DNA of 64,000 bases from Sedimentibacter saalensis (GTDB lineage Bacteria; Bacillota; Clostridia; Tissierellales; Sedimentibacteraceae): positions 124,001-188,000 of the forward strand of contig NZ_VLKH01000002.1 of assembly GCF_007830175.1 (NCBI RefSeq), given 5' to 3'. Below the pieces are notes generated by a model. It was not told where the DNA came from and did not search any database. It saw only the letters and a list, made by a program, of their open reading frames with translations. Positions 51,885 to 61,311 of the stretch are shown here, piece after piece (position 1 is the first letter of the stretch; every line of letters begins with the position of its first letter). Position numbers and translations under genes: made by a program.

Positions 51885-53381
51885 CTATCTTTTCAAGGAA
51901 CCAAGAATTCCTCTTATGAGCGACTTTCCTATTTCTCTTCCGATGGCACTCATAGCTGAATTTGCAGCCTTTTCGGTAGGTGTCATCCTGTTGGATTTTT
52001 TAATGTTTTTTTGATACTTTTTTTCTTCTTTTTCTTTTTGTTCTCTTATTTTTTGTTTTTCTATTCTTTCTTTTTCACTGTCAATGTATTCCTGTTGTAT
52101 TCTTTTTTCTTCCCTAATAACTTCAAATGCTGATTTTCTGTCCACTTCCTCTGAATATTTGCTATATAATTTTGAGCCTTTAATAATTTGATTTCTTAAT
52201 AAATCATCAATTGTTCCGAACTTGCTTTGAGGAGGCAGTACAAAAGCTCTTTCAACAACAGAAGGTCTTCCTTTTTCATCAAGCATGGAAATTAAAGCTT
52301 CTCCTGTGGCAAGTTCTGTTATTGCTTCAACTGTGTTGAATTTCTGGTTCTGGCGGAAAGTTTCAGCAGCTGCAATAACTTTTTTTCTTTCAGCAGGAGT
52401 ATATGCTCTTAAGGCGTGCTGAATCCTGTTTCCAAGCTGAGATAGAACATCATCAGGCAAGTCCGTAGGGCTTTGAGTTATAAAATATACTCCGACTCCT
52501 TTTGAGCGTATGAGTCGTACCACCTGTTCAATTTTATCAAGCAATATCTTTGGGGCATCCTCAAACAACAAATGAGCTTCATCAAAGAAAAAAACCATTT
52601 TTGGTTTTTCCAAATCTCCTTCTTCAGGAAGATTTTCAAAAAGCTCTGACAACATCCACAACAAAAATGTTGAATACAAAGAAGGATTTAAAAACAGTCT
52701 AGGACTGTGCAAGATATTTATATAGCCTTTGTTTTGTGAGTCAACTTTCATCCAGTCATTGAAATCAAGTTCAGGTTCACCAAAGAAATATTCTCCTCCC
52801 TGGTCTTCAAGGGCAATCATGTTTCTTAAAATGGCTCCAATGCTTTGAGAAGATATGTTTCCGTAGTCAAGTGTATATTCCTTTGCATTATCTCCCACAT
52901 ATTGGACCATTGCTCTTAAATCCTTCAGATCGAGAAGCAATAGACCTTTATCATCTGCAATCCTGAAAATAATGTTCATAATTCCGGTCTGTGTGTCATT
53001 TAAATTTAGTATACGGGACAAAAGAAGAGGACCCATTTCGGAAACGGTAGTTCTAACAGGCAGCCCCCCTTCGCCGAACAAATCCCAAAACTGTACAGGG
53101 AAAGATTTGTATGAGAAATTATCTATTTCAAATCGTTTTATTCTTTCCTGCATATTTTCACTGTCTGTACCGGCAGTAGCAAGGCTTGCCAGGTCACCTT
53201 TTACATCAGCAAGAAATACCGGCACACCCATTTCGCTGAATGATTCTGCCAGAACTTTTAAAGTAATTGTCTTGCCTGTTCCGGTGGCTCCTGCAACAAG
53301 ACCGTGACGGTTGGCCATTTTAGGTTCAAGATAAACACGATTTTCGCTTTTTCCTATCCATATTTTATTATCAGAAAACAT
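51885..53381 (-). CDS. HerA/VirB4-like ATPase, DUF853 family
   Basis: 498 residues from the ATG at 53381 (AAAGGAG upstream). Walker [18 protein letters not shown] near residue 36, [14 protein letters not shown], Walker [18 protein letters not shown], and a long charged coiled coil near 430-465 before a glycine-rich end. Family members are called bipolar DNA helicases by homology to HerA. No NurA partner is nearby, so the task is unknown. Confidence 0.92.
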   Translation of the reverse strand: MFSDNKIWIGKSENRVYLEPKMANRHGLVAGATGTGKTITLKVLAESFSEMGVPVFLADVKGDLASLATAGTDSENMQERIKRFEIDNFSYKSFPVQFWDLFGEGGLPVRTTVSEMGPLLLSRILNLNDTQTGIMNIIFRIADDKGLLLLDLKDLRAMVQYVGDNAKEYTLDYGNISSQSIGAILRNMIALEDQGGEYFFGEPELDFNDWMKVDSQNKGYINILHSPRLFLNPSLYSTFLLWMLSELFENLPEEGDLEKPKMVFFFDEAHLLFEDAPKILLDKIEQVVRLIRSKGVGVYFITQSPTDLPDDVLSQLGNRIQHALRAYTPAERKKVIAAAETFRQNQKFNTVEAITELATGEALISMLDEKGRPSVVERAFVLPPQSKFGTIDDLLRNQIIKGSKLYSKYSEEVDRKSAFEVIREEKRIQQEYIDSEKERIEKQKIREQKEKEEKKYQKNIKKSNRMTPTEKAANSAMSAIGREIGKSLIRGILGSLKR

Positions 53382-53447
53382 AATTTCTCCTTTCATCTTA
53401 TGATTTATTTATATTATTTTACCAATATGCATACTATTTTACAACAT

Positions 53448-53470
53448 AAAAAAATCGCCGTAGCGATTTT
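53448..53470 (-). terminator. Terminator of the nucleoside transporter operon
   Basis: AAAATCGC, TACG loop, GCGATTTT and three further T. The first arm contains the last permease codons and stop. Confidence 0.85.
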
Positions 53471-54422
53471 ATCTGCTTCCCTTGTCGTATGGAATACCTT
53501 CAGCCCTGGGTGCCTGTGAGCTCTTGGAGAAAAATGCAAGCACAATAAGAGTTGCAATGTATGGTATCATTTTATAAACCTCGTTGGAAATGGGAAGACC
53601 TTTTAAAAAAGGAATTCCTGAATATGCTGATGCAAATGTCTTCATAATACCAAAGAAAAATGCTGCAACAAATATTTTTTTTGTTCTCCATTGTCCGAAT
53701 ATAAGCACGGCTAATGCCAAGAATCCATAGCCTGCTACCGTTGCATTGAAGTTTGTTGATGTTGGTACTACAAAAACCAGCCCTCCTATGCCGGCAAGTG
53801 TGCCGGAAATAATAACACCTGCATATCGGATTTTATATACATTTATTCCAACTGAATCTGCAGCTTGTGGAAATTCTCCGCATGCCCGAAGCCTCAGGCC
53901 AAATTTTGTGTGGTTTATTACAACTTCAGAAATTATGGCTATAGCAATGCCTATAAAAGTTGTTATGTAGCAGTTTTGAAATAAAATTGGTCCTATTAAC
54001 GGAATGTCTCCTAAAATAGGTACTTTTGCAATATGGAATGTATCCGAAAACTGAATTTGCTGGACCCCCTGCACCATTCTGGCAACAAATATTGCAAATG
54101 CAGGAGCAAACATGTTCAGCGCCGTCCCGCTGATTGTTTGGTCAGCCTTCATATTTATAGATGCAAAGGCGTGAAGCAGCGAAAATATTGCACCTGAAAG
54201 TCCTGCAACTAAAATTGCAAGTATCAGAAGAATCTGTCCGCTTAATCTATCCTGAAAAATGCTTATGAAAGAAATACTTATGAAAGCTCCCATAACCATT
54301 ATTCCTTCAAGAGCAATGTTTACAATACCACTTCTTTCGGAAAACATTCCTCCCAGGGCAACAATGAGAAGAGGTATTGCAAAAAACATGGTCTGTTGGG
54401 AAATGAAATATACGGTGTTCAT
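53469..54422 (-). CDS. BMP-type nucleoside ABC transporter permease (NupQ-like)
   Basis: 317 residues, about nine membrane helices. GGMFSERSGIVNIALEGIMVMGAF and the coupling region RACGEFPQAADSVGINVYKIRY are typical of the YufQ/NupQ branch. The ATG overlaps the stop of the preceding permease (ATGA). With the partner permease, ATPase and BMP lipoprotein it imports nucleosides. Confidence 0.92.
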   Translation of the reverse strand: MNTVYFISQQTMFFAIPLLIVALGGMFSERSGIVNIALEGIMVMGAFISISFISIFQDRLSGQILLILAILVAGLSGAIFSLLHAFASINMKADQTISGTALNMFAPAFAIFVARMVQGVQQIQFSDTFHIAKVPILGDIPLIGPILFQNCYITTFIGIAIAIISEVVINHTKFGLRLRACGEFPQAADSVGINVYKIRYAGVIISGTLAGIGGLVFVVPTSTNFNATVAGYGFLALAVLIFGQWRTKKIFVAAFFFGIMKTFASAYSGIPFLKGLPISNEVYKMIPYIATLIVLAFFSKSSQAPRAEGIPYDKGSR

Positions 54423-55522
54423 ATGCTTTCATCCTCCTTTTCTTTTTTCTTGCTGAACTTGAAAATTATGTTTTTAAAAAGAAGAGCAAATGCTCCGCAG
54501 TAAATAATCGCAGCAATGATTATGTCTATTACTTCAGGGGCAAATGAATAAAGCTGAAGATTCACTCCGCCTACTGTTATGTGGGCAATGAAAAGACCAG
54601 CAAATAAAATTCCAATAGGATTTGACATTCCAAGAAGTGCAACTGAAATCCCGTTGAAACCCTGAGGAGCAAGGATGTCAACAACCTGAAGATATTTTCC
54701 TGAACCTGCCAAATACAAAAGACCTCCTCCTAATCCTGACAGAGCTCCTGCAATAACCATTGAAAGAATTATGTTTCTTTTGGCATTTATTCCTGCATAC
54801 TTGCTTGCATCCTTGCTGTAGCCGCATGCCTTGAGCTCATAGCCGAAAGTTGTTTTATTTATAAGAAAATATATGATTACAACCATTAAGACAGCTATTA
54901 AAATTCCTATGTTTATATTCTGGCTTCCAAAAATCCTGTCAAGATTTGCTTTTGGAATTATTGCAGATTTTAGAACAGGAAGGCTTTGATTTTTGATTTT
55001 GTCATGTATGTTTGAAACTATGAGCATGTTAACAAAGTACATTCCTATGTAGTTCATCATTATGGAAGAAATTACTTCGTGGACGTTAGCAACTGCTTTA
55101 AGTATTCCGGGCAAGAGTCCCCACAGAGCTCCTGCAATACATGCTGCAAGCAGAGCAACAATCCAGTGGCTGCTTCCTGATAGAAATGTCCACTTTATTC
55201 CAACATACACAGCAGCAAAAGCTCCCATGGTAAACTGTCCTGACGAACCTATGTTGAACAGTCCTGTTTTAAAGGCAAAACCCACGGAAAGGCCTGTCAT
55301 TATTATGGGTGTTGCATTGTACAGCACATCTCCTATTCCCTTAGCACCGTCAGCAAAACCTCCCTGAATTATTGCAGTGAATCCTGACAATGCTTCAGAG
55401 GCATTACTTATAAGAAGTATTACAAGGCCAAAAAGAAGGCCTATGGCAATGGCCATAACAGCTGATAGGAAGCTTACACCCCAAGCTGAGTTTATAAAAT
55501 TAAGCTTTGCTTTTGCTTTCAT
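54419..55522 (-). CDS. BMP-type nucleoside ABC transporter permease (NupP-like)
   Basis: 367 residues from the ATG at 55522 (AAAGGAGTG upstream); the frame extends to 55561 inside the ATPase gene. It has multiple membrane helices with FKTGLFNIGSSGQFTMGAFAAVYVG and LKACGYSKDASKYAGINAKRNIILS. It overlaps the ATPase gene by 23 bases. Confidence 0.92.
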   Translation of the reverse strand: MKAKAKLNFINSAWGVSFLSAVMAIAIGLLFGLVILLISNASEALSGFTAIIQGGFADGAKGIGDVLYNATPIIMTGLSVGFAFKTGLFNIGSSGQFTMGAFAAVYVGIKWTFLSGSSHWIVALLAACIAGALWGLLPGILKAVANVHEVISSIMMNYIGMYFVNMLIVSNIHDKIKNQSLPVLKSAIIPKANLDRIFGSQNINIGILIAVLMVVIIYFLINKTTFGYELKACGYSKDASKYAGINAKRNIILSMVIAGALSGLGGGLLYLAGSGKYLQVVDILAPQGFNGISVALLGMSNPIGILFAGLFIAHITVGGVNLQLYSFAPEVIDIIIAAIIYCGAFALLFKNIIFKFSKKKEKEDESI

Positions 55523-57044
55523 AGCTATCACTCCTTTTTGAACCTGACATGTAAAGACCAAGCTCCTGCACAGTTGTATTTTTAGGATTTAAATCTCCAA
55601 CGATTTCTCCTTCAAACATTACTAGGATTCTATCACTTACATTCATAACTTCATCCAGATCAAATGATACAAGCAGTACAGCCTTTCCATCTTCTCTTTG
55701 AGACAAGAGCTGATTGTGGATATATTCAATTGCCCCGACGTCCAGTCCCCTTGTTGGCTGCACAGCTATGACTATTTCAGGATTCCTGTCTATTTCTCTT
55801 GCAACAATAAGCTTTTGCTGATTTCCGCCAGACATTCCCCTTACAATTGAATCTTCGCCCTGACTGCTTCTTATGTCATACTGGCTGATGAGTTTTTTCG
55901 CATAATTTCTAACAGCCTCAAACTTTATGACTCCATTTTTCTGAAAACGCGTCTGGTAATATGTTTGTAAAACAGCGTTTTCCTTTAGGCTGTAGTCAAG
56001 CACAAGTCCGTATCTTTGTCTGTCTTCAGGTATGTGAGCAATTCCTTCAATGCATTTGTGACGTATTGATTTTTTTGTAATATCTTTGCCGTTTAAAAAT
56101 ATGTGTCCTGAGTTTATTGCCATAAGGCCTGTTATTCCCTGCACAAGTTCAGACTGTCCGTTACCGTCAATTCCGGCTATACAAAGAATCTCTCCCTTTT
56201 TAACATCGAAGGAAACATTTTTTACAACGCTTTTCTTGGTAAACTTGTTAGTGATTGTCATGTTTTTCACTTCAAGAACAGGGCTTAGATTTTTTACATC
56301 TGATTTTTCTATTATGAAGCTTACTTTTCTTCCAACCATCATTTCAGACATCTGTTCTTTAGAGGTTGTTTTTACATCCACAGTTCCAATGTACTTACCC
56401 TTTCTAAGCACTGTGCACCTGTCTGCTGCTTCCTTTATTTCATTCAGCTTGTGTGTAATGAATATTATGGATTTTCCTTCTTCAGTCAATTCCCTCATAA
56501 TTTTCATTAGCTCTTCAATTTCCTGCTGGGTGAGTACTGCCGTAGGCTCATCAAAAATCAATATGTCGTTGTCTCTGTAAAGCATTTTAAGTATTTCAAC
56601 TCTTTGCTGCATTCCTACTGTAATATCTGAAATATATGCATCGGGATCAATTTTCAGCTTGTATCGGTCGCTTAATTTCTCGACTTTTTTTCTTGCTTCA
56701 TCCATTTTTAAAAAACCGTTTATTGTATCTTCCTTGCCCAAGACTATGCTTTCAAGGACGGTAAAGTTGTGAACAAGCTTGAAATGCTGGTGCACCATGC
56801 CTATTCCTAAGTCATTGGCATCATTGGGGTTGTTTATTTTTACTTTTTTCTTGTCAATGATTATTTCTCCGGCTTCAGGAGTGTACAAACCAAACAGCAC
56901 GCTCATCAATGTAGATTTGCCTGCTCCGTTTTCTCCCAAAAGGGCATGTATTTCTCCGCGTTCAACCTTGAGAGTAACATCATCCACAGCTTTGAAGTCT
57001 CCAAATCTTTTAGTGATATTGTTCATCTCGATCACATAATCCAT
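55500..57044 (-). CDS. BMP-type nucleoside ABC transporter ATPase, two modules (NupO-like)
   Basis: 514 residues from the ATG at 57044 (AAGGAGAAAT upstream). The first module has Walker A GENGAGKSTLMS and LIFDEPTAVLT. The second has the degenerate Walker A GIDGNGQSELVQ and signature MSGGNQQKLIVAREI, as in RbsA/NupO proteins. An apparent N-terminal extension to 57161 is a hairpin-rich leader, not protein. Confidence 0.94.
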   Translation of the reverse strand: MDYVIEMNNITKRFGDFKAVDDVTLKVERGEIHALLGENGAGKSTLMSVLFGLYTPEAGEIIIDKKKVKINNPNDANDLGIGMVHQHFKLVHNFTVLESIVLGKEDTINGFLKMDEARKKVEKLSDRYKLKIDPDAYISDITVGMQQRVEILKMLYRDNDILIFDEPTAVLTQQEIEELMKIMRELTEEGKSIIFITHKLNEIKEAADRCTVLRKGKYIGTVDVKTTSKEQMSEMMVGRKVSFIIEKSDVKNLSPVLEVKNMTITNKFTKKSVVKNVSFDVKKGEILCIAGIDGNGQSELVQGITGLMAINSGHIFLNGKDITKKSIRHKCIEGIAHIPEDRQRYGLVLDYSLKENAVLQTYYQTRFQKNGVIKFEAVRNYAKKLISQYDIRSSQGEDSIVRGMSGGNQQKLIVAREIDRNPEIVIAVQPTRGLDVGAIEYIHNQLLSQREDGKAVLLVSFDLDEVMNVSDRILVMFEGEIVGDLNPKNTTVQELGLYMSGSKRSDSYESKSKA

Positions 57045-57069
57045 AATTTCTCCTTCTTCAATATCAAAA

Positions 57070-57176
57070 AGTTGCTCCGCAACTCCGCTAGGGGGACCTA
57101 TGTCCCCCTTCGGCGTTAAAACGCATACGCGTTTTAGACTCCGCACCCCTCTTAACGGCAAGGGCGTCCCGCCCTT
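57070..57176 (-). repeat. Array of four GC-rich hairpins in the transporter operon leader
   Basis: Four short-loop hairpins lie side by side: AGTTGC/GCAACT (57070-57084), AGGGGGAC/GTCCCCCT (57090-57109), TAAAACGC/GCGTTTTA (57117-57136) and AAGGGCG/CGCCCTT (57160-57176). The base composition is far richer in G+C than its surroundings. It lies between the BMP lipoprotein and ATPase genes. Confidence 0.75.
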
Positions 57177-57187
57177 TGCAATCCTCG

Positions 57188-57231
57188 TTTTTGATATGAT
57201 AGGAAAAAGAACTTTCCTATCATATCAAAAA
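57188..57231. repeat. 19-bp perfect inverted repeat
   Basis: TTTTTGATATGATAGGAAA at 57188-57206 pairs fully with 57213-57231 around a 6-base loop. It lies between the hairpin array and the bmp terminator. Confidence 0.75.
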
Positions 57232-57268
57232 AGTGTCTTCATTATTAAATTTTAGTGAAGACACTTTT
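57227..57268 (-). terminator. Terminator or attenuator after the BMP lipoprotein gene
   Basis: AAAAAGTGTCTTCA and TGAAGACACTTTTT form a 14-bp stem with a 14-base loop and flanking T-runs. It may lower expression of the ABC genes relative to the binding protein. Confidence 0.8.
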
Positions 57269-57286
57269 TACAATTGAATATGCAAA

Positions 57287-58393
57287 TTAATCTATTAAAT
57301 CTACCACTACTTTTGTCGTTTCAAGTTTAGATGCATCTGCAGCGTCCTGATCTCCAAGTATTTTTATTTCTTTGTTTATTATTTTATTGTAAATAGTATC
57401 GTAGTCTTTTTGAGTAAATTTTTCAAATTTTGAAGACTCCATAGGAAGCTGAACTCCTCCTACACCTGCATCAAGATATAAAATTTCTCCGCCTCTGAAT
57501 TTTCCGCCGTAATATTCAGTCAATGCATCGTAAACTGATTTTGTCAGATTTTTCATTGATGAAGTTATAACTGTTTGTGATTCTGAAGACTGATCAACGT
57601 CAACGCCTATAACTTTTGTTTTTGCTGTTTCTGCTGCTTTCATTACTGAATTTCCTACGGCTCCGCCGCATGCAAATATAACTTCTGTTCCTTCGTTGTA
57701 CCATGATGCTGCTTTAGCCATGTTTTCCGGTGTTGCATCAAAGTTTCCTACATATGTGTACTTGATTTCAACTGAACCATCAGCAAGTCCCAGTTCCTTA
57801 GCTGCATAATCAGCTCCCTGTACATATCCGAATCCGAAACGGATAACTGCAGGAACTGCAATTCCGCCCATGAAGCCCATCTTTGTATAGCCGTCTTTAA
57901 CTGCTGCGTAGCCTGCCAAAAATCCTGCTTCCTGTTCTGTATAGAATATAGATAATGTGTTTTCCTTTACTACTGGGGTGTAGTCTCCTGTATGAGGATA
58001 TCCGTCAAGAATTATGAATTTTATGTCAGGATATTTATCCTGAGCATTGTATACAGGCTTTTCAAACAAATATCCAGGGCACACAATTATTTTTGCTCCT
58101 GCTTTAACAGCAAGATCAATTGAAGTAAGATAAGCGTCGTCTGATTTTTCAGAAGGTTTGTAATACTTGTATGTAAGCTTATTCTCTTCTGCGTAAGCAA
58201 CTACGCCTTCCCAAGCTCCCTGATTGAATGATTTGTCGTCAATTGTTCCTACGTCTGTAATAAGTGCTATTTCATATTTTCCCGATGCACTGTCGCTGCT
58301 GGCTTGATTTCCTTGGTCCTTTGTACATGCTGTCATTGCAAATACCATTGCTGTAGCCAATATTAATGAGGCTATCTTTCTCCAAGTTTTCAT
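57287..58393 (-). CDS. BMP-family nucleoside-binding lipoprotein
   Basis: 368 residues. The lipoprotein signal ends AMTAC (Cys23). The mature part has LITDVGTIDDKSFNQGAWEGV, the signature of BmpA/PnrA/NupN proteins, and GFMGGIAVPAVIRFGFGYVQGADYAA. These proteins bind purine nucleosides at the cell surface. Placing it after deoC and before the ABC genes supports nucleoside import. Confidence 0.95.
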   Translation of the reverse strand: MKTWRKIASLILATAMVFAMTACTKDQGNQASSDSASGKYEIALITDVGTIDDKSFNQGAWEGVVAYAEENKLTYKYYKPSEKSDDAYLTSIDLAVKAGAKIIVCPGYLFEKPVYNAQDKYPDIKFIILDGYPHTGDYTPVVKENTLSIFYTEQEAGFLAGYAAVKDGYTKMGFMGGIAVPAVIRFGFGYVQGADYAAKELGLADGSVEIKYTYVGNFDATPENMAKAASWYNEGTEVIFACGGAVGNSVMKAAETAKTKVIGVDVDQSSESQTVITSSMKNLTKSVYDALTEYYGGKFRGGEILYLDAGVGGVQLPMESSKFEKFTQKDYDTIYNKIINKEIKILGDQDAADASKLETTKVVVDLID

Positions 58394-58478
58394 AATAATC
58401 TCCTTATTTTATTGTTTTTTAATTTAAATAAATTTAATAAATCAATAAAAATTTACAACAACAATATCCTCCCCCCTG

Positions 58479-59144
58479 TTAATATTCTTTAACATTACCG
58501 CCTTTTATCAATTTAATCGCTGAGCTGGTTCCGATTCTGGAACACCCTTCATTGATAAATGCTTCTAAATCATCAAGTGTTTTAATTCCTCCTGCAGCCT
58601 TTATTTTCACATTTTTACCTATGTGTTTTTTAAACAACCTTACATCCTCAATGGTTGCACCTCCTGTGCCAAAACCCGTGGATGTCTTAATATAATCTGC
58701 AGAAGCTTGTGTAACAGCATGGCACATTGCTATTTTTTCTTCTTCTGTAAGATAGCATGTTTCAATTATAACCTTAACTATTTTTTCGCCTGCTGCTTTT
58801 TTAACTGCTTCAATTTCTTCTTTTGCCTTGTCATAATCCTTGTTTTTAACATGGCTTATGTTTATGACCATGTCGATTTCATCTGCTCCATCCTTGATTG
58901 CCTGTTCACATTCCGTTATTTTTGATTCAAGGCACGAATATCCCAAAGGGAAACCTATAACTGTGCAAATATTGATTTTGTCATGGTATTTTTGTCGGAT
59001 TCGTTTTATATAAGTTGGTGGTATGCATACAGTTGCTGTCTTGTATTCTATTGCTTCTTCACAGAGAATTTGTATGTCTTCCCACGTTGCAAACGCTTTC
59101 AAAAGTGTGTGATCAATATGTTTCATCAATTCAATCTGTTCCAT
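58479..59144 (-). CDS. deoC: Deoxyribose-phosphate aldolase DeoC
   Basis: 221 residues from the ATG at 59144 (AAGGAG upstream). IDHTLLKAFATWEDI begins the TIM barrel. The Schiff-base lysine is in DYIKTSTGFGTGGAT, with VKIAA-type Lys in NVKIKAAGGIKT. It splits deoxyribose 5-phosphate into acetaldehyde and glyceraldehyde 3-phosphate. It heads the transporter operon. Confidence 0.97.
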   Translation of the reverse strand: MEQIELMKHIDHTLLKAFATWEDIQILCEEAIEYKTATVCIPPTYIKRIRQKYHDKINICTVIGFPLGYSCLESKITECEQAIKDGADEIDMVINISHVKNKDYDKAKEEIEAVKKAAGEKIVKVIIETCYLTEEEKIAMCHAVTQASADYIKTSTGFGTGGATIEDVRLFKKHIGKNVKIKAAGGIKTLDDLEAFINEGCSRIGTSSAIKLIKGGNVKEY

Positions 59145-59176
59145 TTGTTTACTCCTTATTATCTTTTTACCATTAC

Positions 59177-59224
59177 AGTCTAGCATAAAAAAGCTAATTA
59201 GTCAATTTAAAGTCACTGACTAAT
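59177..59224 (-). promoter_or_regulatory. deoC operon promoter with overlapping inverted repeat
   Basis: On the minus strand TTGACT (59200-59205), 17 bases, then TAGACT (59177-59182). ATTAGTCA (59197-59204) and TGACTAAT (59217-59224) form an 8-bp inverted repeat over the -35, which is where a repressor of DeoR type could bind. Confidence 0.5.
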
Positions 59225-59237
59225 AATCTTACTATGA

Positions 59238-59660
59238 TTATTCATGTTTATTTACAAGAAGTGAAAACATGTCATAATATTTTTTGCTTTCTTTTTTAAG
59301 AGAAATGAGCTTTCCGCCATTTCCTAAAAAACAGTGACTGCTGCTTCCCTCAGCCCTTATTTCGCCAGTGACAAAGTCCGTTACTTCATAAGTGATAGAA
59401 AATGTAATTCCATTGAAGTTTTGGAGTTTTACACTAATATTTACCGACTGACCGAACCTGGCAGGTGACTTGTACTTGCATTCAACTGCTGTAACAGGGC
59501 TAATTATTCCTTCGGCTTCAAAATTTTCATAATTAAGATTTGACTGTTCCAAAAAATAAATTCTTGCTTCTTCAAACCATCTTATGTAATTTGAGTGATG
59601 AACAATTCCCATCTGATCTGTTTCATAATATTGAACTTTGTGAATATATGTATTTTCCAT
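59238..59660 (-). CDS. Acyl-CoA thioesterase, YbgC/4HBT hotdog fold
   Basis: 140 residues. YYETDQMGIVHHSNYIRWFEEARIYFLEQ is the 4HBT signature, with the catalytic Asp in the D-x-M-G-I-V-H-H motif. It hydrolyses acyl-CoA thioesters; the natural substrate is unknown. Confidence 0.94.
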   Translation of the reverse strand: MENTYIHKVQYYETDQMGIVHHSNYIRWFEEARIYFLEQSNLNYENFEAEGIISPVTAVECKYKSPARFGQSVNISVKLQNFNGITFSITYEVTDFVTGEIRAEGSSSHCFLGNGGKLISLKKESKKYYDMFSLLVNKHE

Positions 59661-59670
59661 AAATACTCCT

Positions 59671-60303
59671 TTACAAGAAATTCAACTGTTCGTCAGTATT
59701 AAGAATTTTTTTCAAAAAAGTTTTTCTGTGAATTTTAATTGGTCCAAACTTAAGAAGTGCCTGAACATGATCCTTTGTGCCGTAGCCCTTGTTTTTAGAA
59801 AAACTGTAAAGAGGATACTCTTTGTCCAGTTCTTCCATTTGCCTGTCGCGAGTCACCTTTGCAATTATAGATGCTGCAGCAATTCCGTGGCATCTTGCAT
59901 CTCCATGTATTATGTTTGACTGAGGTATGGGAAGATCAAGCTTTTCAGCATCAATGAGAAGATAATCAGGAATTACAGCATTCCCTTCTTTATCCCTCAA
60001 ATTTGCTATGGCCTGCATCATGGCAAGCTTTGTGGCATTTTTTATGTTTATCTCATCAACTGTTGTGCAGTCCATTTCTCCTATTCCTACAGCAACAGCA
60101 GCATCCATGATGAGGTCGTACATCTTGTCTCTTTTTTTGGCAGTGAGTTTTTTAGAATCATTTACGCCTTCTATCAATAAGTTCTTAGGCATTATAACAG
60201 CACATGCAACAACGCTTCCTGCAAGACATCCTCTGCCTACTTCATCGATGCAAGCAATATAATTGAAGCCCTTGTCCCAAATTTCTTTTTCAATTGTAAG
60301 CAT
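59671..60303 (-). CDS. rnhB: Ribonuclease HII
   Basis: 210 residues. IACIDEVGRGCLAGSVVACAVIM holds the first Asp-Glu pair. DYLLIDAEKLDLP and AASIIAKVTRDRQMEELDKEYPLYSFSKNKGYGTKDH complete the active site. It removes RNA from RNA-DNA hybrids and misplaced ribonucleotides. In Firmicutes it commonly follows rbgA. Confidence 0.97.
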   Translation of the reverse strand: MLTIEKEIWDKGFNYIACIDEVGRGCLAGSVVACAVIMPKNLLIEGVNDSKKLTAKKRDKMYDLIMDAAVAVGIGEMDCTTVDEINIKNATKLAMMQAIANLRDKEGNAVIPDYLLIDAEKLDLPIPQSNIIHGDARCHGIAAASIIAKVTRDRQMEELDKEYPLYSFSKNKGYGTKDHVQALLKFGPIKIHRKTFLKKILNTDEQLNFL

Positions 60304-60318
60304 AAGCCCTCCATCTAA

Positions 60319-60419
60319 AAATTAAGAATGAATTATTAATAATTAAGAATGATGGTTAAAATCAGGCTCCGCCTGATTTTTTCATTAATTCTTCATTCTT
60401 CATTCTTAACTCTTAATTG
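60319..60419. repeat. Dispersed inverted-repeat element, copy B, with hairpin
   Basis: Arms of AATTAAGAATGA-type (60319-60355) and TTCATTCTTAACTCTTAATTG (60381-60419) surround a perfect hairpin, AAAATCAGGC/GCCTGATTTT (60358-60380), with T-runs. It reaches into the last codons of rbgA and supplies its stop, as copy A does at the carboxypeptidase gene. Confidence 0.7.
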
Positions 60420-61266
60420 TATTTCCTGGTGTTTCTAAAGTAATTTTTCCTAATTTTCCTGCTCTGAAATCATTCAACAACAGATTTGCAACTCTCAAAT
60501 AATCAATGTCCTTGTTAGGTAGAATGTATCCTTTTTTAGATGCAATGTTATCTAAAATATCAAGGGGCTTATTTCCTGCTTCAATTTGGTACTTTTCCAG
60601 TATTGCATTGACTTTACCCATTTCAATCATTTTTTCAACAAACTTCAATGAAATTTCTTCTAGCTCAAGCACTTCATCCTTTATGGCTCCTGTAAATGTA
60701 AGATTCAAAGCACCAATTTTATCTTCAAATTTCGGCCACAGTATTCCAGGCGTATCTAAAAGATCAATGTTGCCGGCAAGATGTATCCACTGCTTGCCCT
60801 TTGTGATGCCCGGCATGTTTCCTGTCTTGGCACTTTTTCTTTTGCAAAGGGAATTTATGAGAGTTGATTTGCCCACATTTGGGATTCCGACTATCATTGC
60901 TTTTATGGTCCTGTTAAGAATTCCTTTACTTTTATATCGTTCTACAATTTCCTTTGAAGCTTCAGCAATTGCTGCTTCCAGTTTCTTTAATTCCTTGTTG
61001 TTTGTTGAGTTGTAAAGAACAACGCTCCAACCCTTGCTTCTGTAATACTCTTCCCACTGTTTGTTTATGTTTGGATCTGAAAGGTCGTATTTATTTAAAA
61101 CTATGAGCCTTTTCTTATCCCTGAACAAACTGTCAAAGTCCGGATTTTTGCTGCTTGCAGGAATTCTCGCATCTATTACTTCAATTACAATATTGACCAG
61201 CTTTATGTTTTCCTGAAGCAGATCTTTTGTTTTTTTCATGTGACCCGGATACCAATTTATATTCAT
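60406..61266 (-). CDS. rbgA: Ribosome biogenesis GTPase RbgA (YlqF)
   Basis: 286 residues from the ATG at 61266 (AGAGGT upstream). This is a circularly permuted GTPase: G4 (NKYDLSD) comes before G1 (GIPNVGKSTLINSL) and G3 (DTPG). It starts NINWYPGHMKKTKDLL. It is needed late in 50S subunit assembly. It sits between rplS and rnhB, the usual order. Confidence 0.97.
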   Translation of the reverse strand: MNINWYPGHMKKTKDLLQENIKLVNIVIEVIDARIPASSKNPDFDSLFRDKKRLIVLNKYDLSDPNINKQWEEYYRSKGWSVVLYNSTNNKELKKLEAAIAEASKEIVERYKSKGILNRTIKAMIVGIPNVGKSTLINSLCKRKSAKTGNMPGITKGKQWIHLAGNIDLLDTPGILWPKFEDKIGALNLTFTGAIKDEVLELEEISLKFVEKMIEMGKVNAILEKYQIEAGNKPLDILDNIASKKGYILPNKDIDYLRVANLLLNDFRAGKLGKITLETPGNTIKS

Positions 61267-61282
61267 ATATACCTCTTCTTTC

Positions 61283-61311
61283 AAAAAAAATTGAGGACAT
61301 CCGCCCTCAAT
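61283..61311 (-). terminator. Terminator after rplS
   Basis: ATTGAGG and CCTCAAT pair around an 8-base loop, followed by T8. The upstream arm includes the rplS stop. Some read-through into rbgA is expected. Confidence 0.85.

Noticed and set aside
56086-56580. 164-residue plus-strand frame
   Set aside because: It is antisense to the ABC ATPase and contains no recognisable motif.
57045-57161. N-terminal extension of the nucleoside transporter ATPase
   Set aside because: It is translated hairpin leader; a strong ribosome binding site precedes the internal ATG at 57044, where homology also begins.
60506-61015. 169-residue plus-strand frame
   Set aside because: It is a shadow of rbgA in another frame; no ribosome binding site and no family pattern.
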